Source: Burkholderiales bacterium (GTDB lineage Bacteria; Pseudomonadota; Gammaproteobacteria; Burkholderiales; Casimicrobiaceae). Taken from it: 18,285 nucleotides of DNA. The notes under the pieces are model-generated. The model saw only the letters and a program-made list of their open reading frames with translations, was not told where the DNA came from and ran no database searches. The position numbers and the translations under genes are program-made. Shown here piece by piece: positions 1-7,030 of the stretch (the stretch's first letter is position 1; each line of letters begins with the position of its first letter). Location of the stretch: assembly GCA_031283405.1 (NCBI GenBank), contig JAITBX010000153.1, forward strand, positions 1 to 18,285. The letters are read 5' to 3'.

Positions 1-2130
1 AAAGACGGCGGCAAAGAGCGTGGCGCTTTGTTGGCGGCGCGCTTGGCGCGGCTCAATATCGTCCGCGAAGACGATTTGGCGTTGCATCTGCCGTTGCGTT
101 ATGAGGATTACACGAGCCGCGTGCCGCTGGCGCAGTTGCACGCCGGAATGTCGGCGTGCGCCGAGGGCGTGGTGACGGCGAGCGGAGTGCGTTACCGGCC
201 ACGGCGGCAGTGGGTTTGCGCGATTGAAAGCGACGGGGAAAATAATATCGCAGCGTTGTTGACATTGCGCTTTTTCACGTTTTACCCGAATCAGCAAAAG
301 GCGCTGGCGATCGGCACGCGGGTGCGCGTATTCGGCGAAGTGCGCGAAGGGCATTTCGGTTTGGAGATGGTGCATCCGAAGTTCACGGTGTTGGGCGCGG
401 CGGATCGTGAAAAGCCTTTTCGTGAAATGCCTCTGTCGGATCGCTTGACGCCGATTTATCCGACGACGGCAGGTTTGTCGCAAGAAGTATTGGCGAAACA
501 GATTGCGAGAGTTCTGCAACGCGAAACGGTGTTGCGCGATGATGTGGCGGAAGTGGCGTGCCGTCAGGAAGGGCTGTGGGGCTGGTCGCGGGCGCTGCGT
601 TTTTTGCACGCGCCGCCGCCGCGTTTGTCCAGAGAAGAGCAGGCGGCGTTGTCGTCGCACATCCATCCGGCGTGGCAGCGCATCAAGTTCGATGAATTGT
701 TGGCGCAACAACTTTCGTTGAAGCAGCACAAAGCGGCGCGCGCCGGTCGCCGCGCCGAAGCGCTGAAGCCGCGTCATGTTTTGACTGAGGCGTTGTTGCA
801 ACGTTTGCCGTTTACGTTGACGCAATCGCAGCAGCGCGTGTGGAAAGAAATCGGCGACGATCTAGCGCTTGCCGTGCCGATGCACCGGTTGCTGCAAGGC
901 GATGTCGGCTCCGGCAAAACCGTGGTGGCGGCATTGGCGGCGCTACGGGCGGTAGAAAACAATCGGCAAGTGGCGTTGATGGCGCCGACGGAAATTTTGG
1001 CCGAGCAACACTATCACAAATTGTCGGCGTGGCTCGACGGTTTGCCGGTGCGTCTGGTGTGGTTATCCGGAACATTGACGCCGGCGCAGCATAAAAAAAC
1101 GTTGGCGATGTTATCCGATGGCGAGCCGGCTTTTGCGATCGGCACGCACGCGCTTTTTCAAAAAGAAGTGGCGATGCCAAATCTGGCGCTGGCGATTGTT
1201 GATGAACAACATCGTTTCGGCGTCGCGCAACGGTTGGCGTTGCGCGATAAAGCGGCGAGCATCGAGGAAGTGCATCAATTGATGATGAGCGCGACGCCGA
1301 TTCCGCGCACGCTGGCGATGAGTTTTTACGCCGACCTCGATGTGTCGGTGATCGACAAGCTGCCGCCGGGACGCGCGCCGGTGACAACGCGGCTTGTCAA
1401 TCAAACGCGCCGCGCCGAAATCATCGCGCACGTCGGCAAGCGTTGCGCCGAAGGCGCGCAAACGTATTGGGTGTGTCCGCTGATCGAAGAATCGGAAAAA
1501 ATCAGCTTGCAAGCGGCGGAAACGCTGTACGAAGAATTGGTTGCCGCGTTTAGCGGAGACGGCGAAACGGCGGATGGCGCGCCGTTGCCGAAACTCAATG
1601 TCGGCTTGCTGCATGGCCGAATGAAACCGGCGGACAAAACAGCGACGATGGACGCTTTCGTGCGCGGCGACATTCACATTCTGGTGGCGACGACGGTGAT
1701 CGAAGTCGGCGTCGATGTACAGAACGCTTCAATCATGGTGATTGAACACGCCGAACGTTTCGGGTTGGCGCAACTGCATCAGTTGCGCGGGCGGGTAGGG
1801 CGCGGCTCGCGGCAAAGCCAGTGCATTTTGCTGTTTGAAACGCCGCTCGGTCTCATGGCGAAAGCGCGGCTCAAAGTGATTTTTGAAAGCAGCGACGGCT
1901 TTGAAATCGCGCGTCAGGACTTGCGCATTCGCGGTCCGGGCGAATTGCTGGGAGCGCGGCAATCGGGCGTGCCGTTGTTGCGCTTTGCCGATCCCGAGCG
2001 CGATGAAGCGCTACTCGAACGCGCCAGCCACGCCGCCGATCAGTTATTGAAAACGAAAGAAGGCGAAGCTGCTGCGATTCAATTGATCGAACGCTGGCTC
2101 GGCGACAAGGCGGAGTTTTTCAAGGCGTGA
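1..2130 (+). CDS. recG: ATP-dependent DNA helicase RecG (5' end outside window)
   Basis: RecG remodels stalled replication forks and Holliday junctions, driving branch migration with ATP. The reading frame is open to base 1. The residues coded by bases 1-27 continue the family's N-terminal pattern before LHLPLRYEDY, so the TTG at 28 is not the start and the gene begins upstream. Counting residues from base 28: the OB-fold wedge domain lies at about 60-150, Walker A GDVGSGKT at 291-298, the DEAH-like box DEQH at 392-395, the SATPIPRTLAM motif near 421, and the helicase C motif QLHQLRGRVGRG at 582-593. The C-terminal RecG segment (DLRIRGPGELLGARQSG) is intact. The visible 700+ residues match the roughly 690-residue family. 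The stop at 2128-2130 is followed closely by a palindromic repeat. I see no frameshift. Confidence 0.97.
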   Translation, partial: KDGGKERGALLAARLARLNIVREDDLALHLPLRYEDYTSRVPLAQLHAGMSACAEGVVTASGVRYRPRRQWVCAIESDGENNIAALLTLRFFTFYPNQQKALAIGTRVRVFGEVREGHFGLEMVHPKFTVLGAADREKPFREMPLSDRLTPIYPTTAGLSQEVLAKQIARVLQRETVLRDDVAEVACRQEGLWGWSRALRFLHAPPPRLSREEQAALSSHIHPAWQRIKFDELLAQQLSLKQHKAARAGRRAEALKPRHVLTEALLQRLPFTLTQSQQRVWKEIGDDLALAVPMHRLLQGDVGSGKTVVAALAALRAVENNRQVALMAPTEILAEQHYHKLSAWLDGLPVRLVWLSGTLTPAQHKKTLAMLSDGEPAFAIGTHALFQKEVAMPNLALAIVDEQHRFGVAQRLALRDKAASIEEVHQLMMSATPIPRTLAMSFYADLDVSVIDKLPPGRAPVTTRLVNQTRRAEIIAHVGKRCAEGAQTYWVCPLIEESEKISLQAAETLYEELVAAFSGDGETADGAPLPKLNVGLLHGRMKPADKTATMDAFVRGDIHILVATTVIEVGVDVQNASIMVIEHAERFGLAQLHQLRGRVGRGSRQSQCILLFETPLGLMAKARLKVIFESSDGFEIARQDLRIRGPGELLGARQSGVPLLRFADPERDEALLERASHAADQLLKTKEGEAAAIQLIERWLGDKAEFFKA

Positions 2131-2135
2131 TGGGG

Positions 2136-2165
2136 TTGTAGGGGCGACCTGTGGTCGCCCGCAGA
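2136..2165. repeat. Palindromic GTAGGGGCGACC element, copy 1
   Basis: Starting six bases after the recG stop, an 8-bp stem gggcgacc (2142-2149) and ggtcgccc (2153-2160) encloses the 3-base loop tgt. The same unit recurs at 16807-16829, and half of it in reverse orientation at 13235-13246, so it is a small dispersed REP-like element. There is no T-run after it, so it is not a classical intrinsic terminator, although it could stabilise the recG mRNA 3' end. Confidence 0.7.
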
Positions 2166-2229
2166 CGTTTCAAAATGAAACACTTTTGTTTTTTGTTCTA
2201 CCGCGCCGGTCTCGCCCGGCAGACCCTAG

Positions 2230-2249
2230 TTTCTTGTGCGGACAAGAAA
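2230..2249. repeat. Inverted repeat, 8-bp stem
   Basis: The arms tttcttgt (2230-2237) and acaagaaa (2242-2249) pair perfectly around the loop gcgg. A weaker hairpin, gtttc/gaaac around 2167-2181, is followed by a T-rich stretch and could help end recG transcription. Together these fill the 162-base gap between recG and the next gene, which otherwise shows no gene. Function unknown. Confidence 0.5.
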
Positions 2250-2292
2250 GCGATATTGAGCAAACGTAGATACTGCTAAAAAGGAAACAAAC

Positions 2293-2544
2293 ATGACTCC
2301 CGAAATTCTAAGTCGATTTTTGCTGTGGTCGCTGGCCTTCAACTACGCCATTCTTTTCATCTGGTTCTTTGCTTTCATCTTTGCGCGCGACTGGCTTCGC
2401 AGGATTCATGGCAAGTGGTTCCATCTGTCGGAAAGCGCGTTTGACGCTATCCATTATGGCGGTATGGCTATTTACAAAATCGGCATCCTGCTTTTCAATC
2501 TGGCGCCGTTTGTCGCGCTCTGCATCATTCGCCACGGCGGTTGA
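2293..2544 (+). CDS. Small two-helix inner-membrane protein, DUF6868-like
   Basis: This is an 83-residue protein. An aaggaa ribosome site at 2281-2286, six bases before the ATG, supports the start. It has two hydrophobic segments, roughly residues 10-32 (LLWSLAFNYAILFIWFFAFI) and 58-78 (GMAIYKIGILLFNLAPFVAL). The conserved-looking segment between them (RDWLRRIHGKWFHLSESAFDAIHY) and the GMAIYKIGILLFNL tail resemble the DUF6868 family of small membrane proteins as I remember it. No enzymatic residues are evident and the family has no known function. It stands alone between recG and another small membrane gene, with 75 bases to the latter, so cotranscription is possible but not shown. Confidence 0.75.
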   Translation: MTPEILSRFLLWSLAFNYAILFIWFFAFIFARDWLRRIHGKWFHLSESAFDAIHYGGMAIYKIGILLFNLAPFVALCIIRHGG

Positions 2545-2619
2545 GGTTCCCTGAGTACGTTCGCCAGCATTACAATACTACCGACTTACAACGTCAGCGA
2601 AGGCGCGAGAGGAGCATTT

Positions 2620-2853
2620 ATGATCGGCGATATTCTTGGTGAAGTGCTCGGCGGCGTTTTTCGCTTTATCGGCAGGATTTTTGTTGAGCTATTCTTTGAA
2701 ACCCTCGTTCAGGACACGGGTTTTATACTGCTTCGATTGTTTCGGCGAAAGAGCGCGTCAAGCGACACGGCATGTACTATCGTCGGGTTGTTGTTCTGGG
2801 CGGGCGTTGTCGGCGGTGGAATATGGCTGTATTTTCGTTTGACAACAGGCTGA
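2620..2853 (+). CDS. Small membrane protein, unknown function
   Basis: This is a 77-residue protein starting at an ATG preceded by agaggag (about 2607-2613), a good ribosome site. The first 40 residues alternate hydrophobic and small residues with a few charges (IGDILGEVLGGVFRFIGRIF), as in a long amphipathic or membrane-dipping helix. A basic stretch RLFRRKSA follows. The C-terminus is one clear membrane helix (TIVGLLFWAGVVGGGIWLYF). I do not recognise a family. The good ribosome site and membrane-protein composition argue that it is real. The 101 bases from here to panB contain no gene. Confidence 0.65.
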   Translation: MIGDILGEVLGGVFRFIGRIFVELFFETLVQDTGFILLRLFRRKSASSDTACTIVGLLFWAGVVGGGIWLYFRLTTG

Positions 2854-2954
2854 CGATTCAAACCATAGGGCTGCGTTGAAAAAATCGCTGCGCTTGCCCG
2901 CACTTGCATATTGTCGCGCTTTGGCCGAAACTACTGCTCCCACAGGAGTATGCC

Positions 2955-3770
2955 ATGAATTATCTTCAGGATACCAAGCCGATGACTCTCGTCGAATTGG
3001 GCAAGATGCGCGCCGAAGGCCGCAGGATTGCCACGCTGACTTGCTACGACGCCAGCTTCGCTGCGCTGTTTGAGCGCTGCGGGATGGACGCGCTTTTGGT
3101 CGGCGATTCGCTCGGCAACACGATTCAGGGGCAGAAAAGCACGTTGTCCGTCACGCTCGAGCAGATGGTTTATCACACTGAGTGCGTGTGCCGAGGCGCG
3201 AAGCGCGCTTTCATTCTCAGCGACATGCCTTTCGGCAGCTATCAGGAAAGCCCCGCGCAAGCGATGCGAAGTGCCGCGCGTTTGATGGCCGCCGGCGCGC
3301 AGATGGTGAAGTTTGAAGGCGGCGCGTTCATGGCCGAGACGGTGCGTTTTCTGGTTGAACGCGGCGTGCCGGTCTGCGCTCACATCGGCTTGACGCCGCA
3401 ATCGGTGCATCAACTGGGCGGCTACCGCGTGCAGGGGCGCAGCGACGCCGAAGCGGCGCGTCTCAAAGCCGACGGGCTGGCGCTGGAACAAGCGGGCGCG
3501 GCCATGATCGTGCTGGAGATGGTTCCTGCCGCGTTGGCCGGAGAAATCACCGCCGCAACGACGACGATGGCGACCATCGGCATCGGCGCGGGGTCGGAGT
3601 GTCACGGCCAAGTGTTGGTGATGCACGACATGTTGGGCGTTTTCCCCGGCAAGACGGCGCGCTTCGTGCGCAACTTTATGCAGGGCGGCGCAACCATCGA
3701 GGGTGCGATCACGGCTTACGTTGCTGCGGTCAGAGACGGCAGCTTTCCGGCGCCGGAACATTGCTACTAG
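2955..3770 (+). CDS. panB: 3-methyl-2-oxobutanoate hydroxymethyltransferase (PanB)
   Basis: PanB transfers a hydroxymethyl group from 5,10-methylene-THF to 2-oxoisovalerate, giving ketopantoate, the first committed step to pantothenate and CoA. It is a 271-residue cytosolic protein; the E. coli enzyme has 264. The frame stays open upstream to 2904, but the ATG at 2955 has aggag seven bases ahead and gives the normal family N-terminus. Metal-ligand aspartates are visible in LLVGDSLGN (D51) and LSDMPFGSY (D90), and the catalytic glutamate in VLEMVPAALA (E188), matching E. coli D45, D84 and E181. panC, for the later condensation step, follows after a 170-base gap occupied mostly by a dispersed repeat. 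Confidence 0.97.
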   Translation: MNYLQDTKPMTLVELGKMRAEGRRIATLTCYDASFAALFERCGMDALLVGDSLGNTIQGQKSTLSVTLEQMVYHTECVCRGAKRAFILSDMPFGSYQESPAQAMRSAARLMAAGAQMVKFEGGAFMAETVRFLVERGVPVCAHIGLTPQSVHQLGGYRVQGRSDAEAARLKADGLALEQAGAAMIVLEMVPAALAGEITAATTTMATIGIGAGSECHGQVLVMHDMLGVFPGKTARFVRNFMQGGATIEGAITAYVAAVRDGSFPAPEHCY

Positions 3771-3782
3771 AGCCTAGAGTGG

Positions 3783-3925
3783 TTTTGATTTAATCGTGTA
3801 CATTTTTGTGCTGCTGGCTCCCACTCTAACCCCTTCCCCCTCTGGGGGAAGGTTGGGATGGGGGCAGTGGGGTGGTAAATGAAACCATGAATTGCGCCTC
3901 GGAAATATCAACGTTTCACTTAAAA
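3783..3925. repeat. Dispersed ~145-bp repeat, copy A
   Basis: This 143-base element fills the panB-panC gap. It runs from ttttgatttaatcgtg, through a hairpin-forming core (ccttccccctctgggggaagg at 3832-3852, written here as positions with a CCTTCCCCC/GGGGGAAGG stem), to tcacttaaaa. A second copy lies at 14453-14603 inside maf, with the same ends, same order and same core. Many differences between the copies are transitions. The first 15 bases and the reverse complement of the last 15 match at about 11 positions, which would be a poor terminal inverted repeat. This suggests a MITE-like or REP-like mobile unit; no transposase is nearby. Confidence 0.75.
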
Positions 3926-3940
3926 ATACGCTAAAACCAA

Positions 3941-4795
3941 ATGCACATTCACACCACCATCGCCGATTTTCGCGCCGCGCGCGCTCGCGCCGGACGGATT
4001 GCGCTCGTTCCCACGATGGGCAATTTGCACGACGGCCATATCGCGCTCATGCGCGCCGCGCGCCAACTCTCCGGCGGCGCTGCTGTTGTCGCCAGCATCT
4101 TCGTCAACCGTTTGCAATTCGGTCAGGGCGAAGATTTCGAGAAATACCCGCGCACTTTCGAGGCCGATTGCGAAAAACTCATCGCTGCCGGCGTCGATCA
4201 TTTGTTTGCGCCGAGTGAAGCGGAGATGTACCCGCAGCCGCAACGTTATCACGTCGAACCCGATCAGAAACTTGCGTCTCTTCTCGAAGGCGCGTTTCGC
4301 TCCGGTCATTTCCGGGGCGTAGCCACGGTCGTGCTCAAACTTTTCAACATCGTTCAGCCCGATGTGGCGCTGTTCGGCAAAAAAGACTATCAACAGTTTT
4401 TAGTGTTGAAAAACATGGTGCGCGAGTTGGCGCTGCCGATCGAAGTCGTTGCGCTGGAAACCGTTCGCGCTGACGACTGGTTGGCGCTGTCTTCACGCAA
4501 CAGTTATTTGTCGGCGACGGAACGCGCTGAAGCGCCGCGTTTGTATCGGCAACTTTGCGCCGTCGCGGAGACCCTCCGCAAAGGCGCGCACGACAATGTG
4601 CGCGATTTCGTTCGTCTCGAAATTGCCGCGCTCGCCGAACTGGAACGGCATGGCTGGAAACCGGATTATCTGACCGTGCGCCGCCGCGTCGATCTGCAAC
4701 CGCCGGAGCAATCGGAGGAGCCGTTGGTTGTGCTCGCCGCCGCCCGCTTGGGAACGACGCGCTTGATCGACAATGTTGAGATACTTTCCCAATGA
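3941..4795 (+). CDS. panC: Pantothenate synthetase (pantoate-beta-alanine ligase, PanC)
   Basis: PanC joins pantoate and beta-alanine with ATP through a pantoyl-adenylate intermediate, the last step of pantothenate synthesis. It is a 284-residue cytosolic protein of the usual family length. The nucleotidyl-transferase signature PTMGNLHDGH (24-33, HDGH at 30-33) is present, as are FVNRLQFGQGEDFEKYPRT, the FRGVATVVLKLFN segment, LFGKKDYQQ and the KMSKS-like LSSRNSYL. An in-frame TAA at 3932-3934 limits the start to 3941 or later. The bases just before the ATG (cgctaaaaccaa) hold no Shine-Dalgarno motif, and the dispersed repeat ends 15 bases upstream, so initiation may be weak or coupled to panB transcription. 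Confidence 0.96.
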   Translation: MHIHTTIADFRAARARAGRIALVPTMGNLHDGHIALMRAARQLSGGAAVVASIFVNRLQFGQGEDFEKYPRTFEADCEKLIAAGVDHLFAPSEAEMYPQPQRYHVEPDQKLASLLEGAFRSGHFRGVATVVLKLFNIVQPDVALFGKKDYQQFLVLKNMVRELALPIEVVALETVRADDWLALSSRNSYLSATERAEAPRLYRQLCAVAETLRKGAHDNVRDFVRLEIAALAELERHGWKPDYLTVRRRVDLQPPEQSEEPLVVLAAARLGTTRLIDNVEILSQ

Positions 4796-5054
4796 ACACA
4801 ATACTTGACGTTCATTCCAATATCCTTGATTGCCCCTCATTTCCGCCGAAACAGCGTGTTTAAATGACGAAGCTATGCCATGCGCCATCGTGACCGCCGT
4901 CATAAAAGCGAGGCTTCCCTTTTATAATGGCCTCCATAATAAAACGGCGTTTTGAAGAAAATAACAAAAAACTATGATGTTGAGATTCGTTACCTTTGTT
5001 TTATTCTACTTTTAACCCAAAAGTGTTAATATTATTGCACTAACATTTAATTAG
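4796..5054 (+). promoter_or_regulatory. AT-rich upstream region of the pilus operon, candidate promoters
   Basis: I see no gene here. The region turns AT-rich after about 4900. A perfect TATAAT lies at 4923-4928 but has no recognisable -35 at normal spacing. ttgaag (4952-4957) and tatgat (4973-4978) are a possible -35/-10 pair with a short 15-base spacer. An imperfect AT-rich hairpin, ataaaag/cttttat (4902-4908 and 4919-4925), follows panC. The sequence agtg...cact with an AT-rich centre (5021-5040) resembles a dyad that a regulator could bind. All of this is motif reading by eye; no start site is established. Confidence 0.35.
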
Positions 5055-5310
5055 CATTTGAGGCGGCGCCAAAACATCGGACGCAAAGTTATAAAGCCTC
5101 ATTCAGTTTCAAGGGGAAAGCCGTCTTATCAAACGTCAAGATAAAGCATCTTGCCCCGATTGAAAAACATTAGTACAAGTAGGGGATTATGATGATGGCG
5201 AGTGCTGCCGGCAGTCAACAGACACCGGAAAAAGGCATAAAAAGTCCATAATCATATTTTTGAAGAGCGCCGGCAAACGGCGCATGAAAGAAACGGGGGG
5301 TATCCGTTAT
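5055..5310 (+). promoter_or_regulatory. Structured untranslated leader upstream of pilE
   Basis: About 255 bases of the 623-base gap before pilE can form a string of hairpins: gaggc/gcctc (5060-5064, 5096-5100); tttcaa-gggg with cccc-ga-ttgaaa (5107-5116, 5154-5165), enclosing caagat/atcttg (5137-5142, 5148-5153); gattatg/cataatc (5185-5191, 5247-5253); gcgccg/cggcgc (5267-5272, 5278-5283); and aacgg/ccgtt (5292-5296, 5304-5308). The string ggacgcaaag (5079-5088) matches a conserved stretch of the cyclic-di-GMP-I riboswitch, but the rest of that consensus is not found. It may be a regulatory 5' UTR of the pilus operon or a separate small RNA. From 5311 to the pilE ribosome site I see nothing else. 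Confidence 0.4.
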
Positions 5311-5418
5311 GTGTTGGAACCTTGGAGCAAGTGATTGCTGAGCCGATGCCTGAAACGCGCCTGATAAAAGTTATGAGGTCGCAAATAATAAATTAGAACG
5401 AGAACGAAGGGGTTGAAC

Positions 5419-5859
5419 ATGAGGGATAAAAACAAAGGCTTCACCTTGATCGAGTTGATGATCGTCGTGGCGATCGTGGCGATTCTGGCGGCGATTGCCG
5501 TGCCGAGTTATATCGATTATGTGCGGCGGGGAGCGATTCCTGAGGGGCTGGCGGCATTGTCGGACGAGAAAGTGAAGATGGAGCAGTACTTCATGGACAA
5601 CCGAGGCTATGCGGGCAAATGCACGGGCGCCGATGCCCCCTATCCTGTTCAGGTCGGGAAGTTCGCGATTACTTGTGCGCTGCCGGGCGCGAGCGCGATA
5701 GGCTATACCCTGACCGCAACAGGAAGCGGGACCGTCGATCAATTCATCTACACGATAGACAACAGGGACACCAAGACGACAGCTTCGACGGGCGTCTGGG
5801 GAAAGAGCAGCACCGCCACACCCAGTTGCTGGATATTGAAAAAAGACGGCTCTTGTTGA
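5419..5859 (+). CDS. pilE: Type IV pilin, PilE family
   Basis: This is a 146-residue prepilin. The leader MRDKNKG is followed by FTLIELMIVVAIVAILAAIA, the prepilin peptidase site (cleavage after G7, methylated F, Glu5) and assembly helix of type IV pilins, then VPSYIDYVRRGAIPEGL. A TTG at 5413 extends the frame, but aagggg (5407-5412) sits six bases before the ATG at 5419, so I chose that ATG. Four cysteines in the globular part (two near residues 62-80, two at the C-terminus in SCWILKKDGSC) allow two disulfides, including the pilin D-region loop. It is first in the operon. It could be a minor pilin rather than the main fibre subunit, since it is cotranscribed with minor pilins. Confidence 0.9.
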   Translation: MRDKNKGFTLIELMIVVAIVAILAAIAVPSYIDYVRRGAIPEGLAALSDEKVKMEQYFMDNRGYAGKCTGADAPYPVQVGKFAITCALPGASAIGYTLTATGSGTVDQFIYTIDNRDTKTTASTGVWGKSSTATPSCWILKKDGSC

Positions 5860-5875
5860 TGATGTGAGGCAGACC

Positions 5876-6469
5876 ATGAAAACGAGAAAAAACATTCGGG
5901 GCTTTTCACTGATCGAACTGATGATTGTCGTTGCTCTCATCACGCTTTTTCTGGTAGCGGCAGTGCCGAGCATTCGGCTTTATCTTGAAAGCACCAAAGT
6001 CAGAAATGTGGCCGAGTCGATCGAAAGAGGGTTGCAGAGAACGAAGTTTTACGCAGTGAAAAACAATGTGCCTGTTGAGTTCGTGCTGAACACCGCCGCG
6101 CAGAGTTGGACGATCTGGCAGTTGGACACGACGGCAACGCCTGCCAAGCAGACCCTTCTGTTGGAGACGTTTGTGTGGGGCGACGGCACCAGGGGGCATG
6201 GCTGGACAGCGGTGAGCGCGGGTGTGATTCCTGCGACAGCGCTCGATGATGGTCAAGCCAGAGTCACTTTTGGCAAAGGAAGCGGCTGGCTGTTGCGCAA
6301 AAATTTGTCGGCGGCCACGGTTCCGCCCAAAAATATTACCGTGACGAGCGCGATGGAGGGCACGCGCCGTCTGCAAGTTGATGTGCTGATGACAGGAGGC
6401 GTTCGCGTGTGTGATCGTGATCTGCCCGAGGACGATTACAAGAGTTGCCGCTACACCGCTCTGCTATGA
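5876..6469 (+). CDS. fimT: Minor pilin FimT/GspH family
   Basis: This is a 197-residue minor prepilin with leader MKTRKNIRG, then FSLIELMIVVALITLFLVAA (cleavage after G9, Glu5 present) and VPSIRLYLESTKVRNVAESI, which is typical of FimT/GspH pseudopilins. The frame opens with a GTG at 5864, but gagg at 5866-5869 is correctly spaced for the ATG at 5876. The C-terminal part holds a Cys pair (RVCDRDLPEDDYKSCRY). FimT-type proteins belong to the minor pilin set that primes pilus assembly, and some bind DNA for uptake; a DNA-binding role here is not shown. It lies 16 bases after pilE, surely in one operon. Confidence 0.9.
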   Translation: MKTRKNIRGFSLIELMIVVALITLFLVAAVPSIRLYLESTKVRNVAESIERGLQRTKFYAVKNNVPVEFVLNTAAQSWTIWQLDTTATPAKQTLLLETFVWGDGTRGHGWTAVSAGVIPATALDDGQARVTFGKGSGWLLRKNLSAATVPPKNITVTSAMEGTRRLQVDVLMTGGVRVCDRDLPEDDYKSCRYTALL

Positions 6470-6531
6470 GACATGAGCGAACCAACCATTAAATAAAGAC
6501 AAGTAAAAAAACACAAACAAGGGGGATGGTG

Positions 6532-7026
6532 ATGAAGGCTCAACTTTCAAAGATGTACAGAAGAACTTCAGCAAGCGCTCAAGCCGGAGCGATGCTTATC
6601 GAAGTTTTGATCTCTGTCCTGCTTTTCGCTTTGGGCATTGTGGCGTTGGTCGGTTTGCAGGCGCGCTCGTTCAGCACGACGGACGATATGCAGTACCGCA
6701 CCGAAGCCATCCATCTTGCCAATGCGTACATGGGGCAGATATGGGCGTCGGGGTTGCAAGGCAGTGCGCTCGAAGTTTTTCAAACGAAGGGAGAGCAATG
6801 GGGTGATTTTCGTGATCGGGTGGTCGGCCTGAACGGTTTTCAGGGCATCCCCGGCGGGCAGCCTCCGATCGTGACCGTGACCGATACGACGATTACCGAT
6901 ACGCCTGCCGGAGGCACGGCGCCGGTCACGATGCCGATAGCGGATATCACGATCACGATCTCCTGGCTGGACAGAGACGGAATCACAAAACACAACTATG
7001 TGCAGACTTCATCCATAGGATATTGA
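6532..7026 (+). CDS. pilV: Type IV pilus minor pilin PilV
   Basis: This is a 164-residue minor prepilin. The cleavage region reads SAQAG then AMLIEVLISVLLFALGIVAL: Gly at -1, Ala instead of Phe at +1, Glu at +5. This is the PilV pattern, with a long 19-residue leader. FSTTDDMQYRTEAIHLANAYMGQIWA is the usual PilV continuation. The frame also opens with an ATG at 6526, but that directly abuts the ribosome site aaggggg (6519-6525), so the ATG at 6532 (six-base spacing) is preferred. It works with PilW, PilX and PilY1 as the priming complex at the pilus tip. The 62-base gap after fimT holds no gene. Confidence 0.88.
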   Translation: MKAQLSKMYRRTSASAQAGAMLIEVLISVLLFALGIVALVGLQARSFSTTDDMQYRTEAIHLANAYMGQIWASGLQGSALEVFQTKGEQWGDFRDRVVGLNGFQGIPGGQPPIVTVTDTTITDTPAGGTAPVTMPIADITITISWLDRDGITKHNYVQTSSIGY

Positions 7027-7030
7027 GATC

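Noticed and set aside
28..30. TTG at 28 as the start of recG.
   Set aside because: Codons 1-27 continue in frame and match the family N-terminal pattern, so the gene simply runs off the window.
2268..2278. The 11-mer tagatactgct shared with 13030-13040.
   Set aside because: The flanks do not align, so an attachment-site or repeat relationship is not supported; an 11-base match in 18 kb can arise by chance.
3892..4218. A 108-residue plus-strand frame overlapping the panC start.
   Set aside because: It is an out-of-frame arginine-rich shadow of panC with no ribosome site.
5079..5088. ggacgcaaag as proof of a cyclic-di-GMP-I riboswitch.
   Set aside because: Only this decamer fits; the GGCAAACC strand, the GNRA-capped stem and the downstream pairing partner are not found, so it is reported only as a hint.
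5314..5340. A sigma-54 promoter before pilE (ttggaaccttggagcaagtgattgctg region).
   Set aside because: The GG and GC dinucleotides are one base off the strict -24/-12 spacing in both possible alignments, so no sigma-54 site is claimed.
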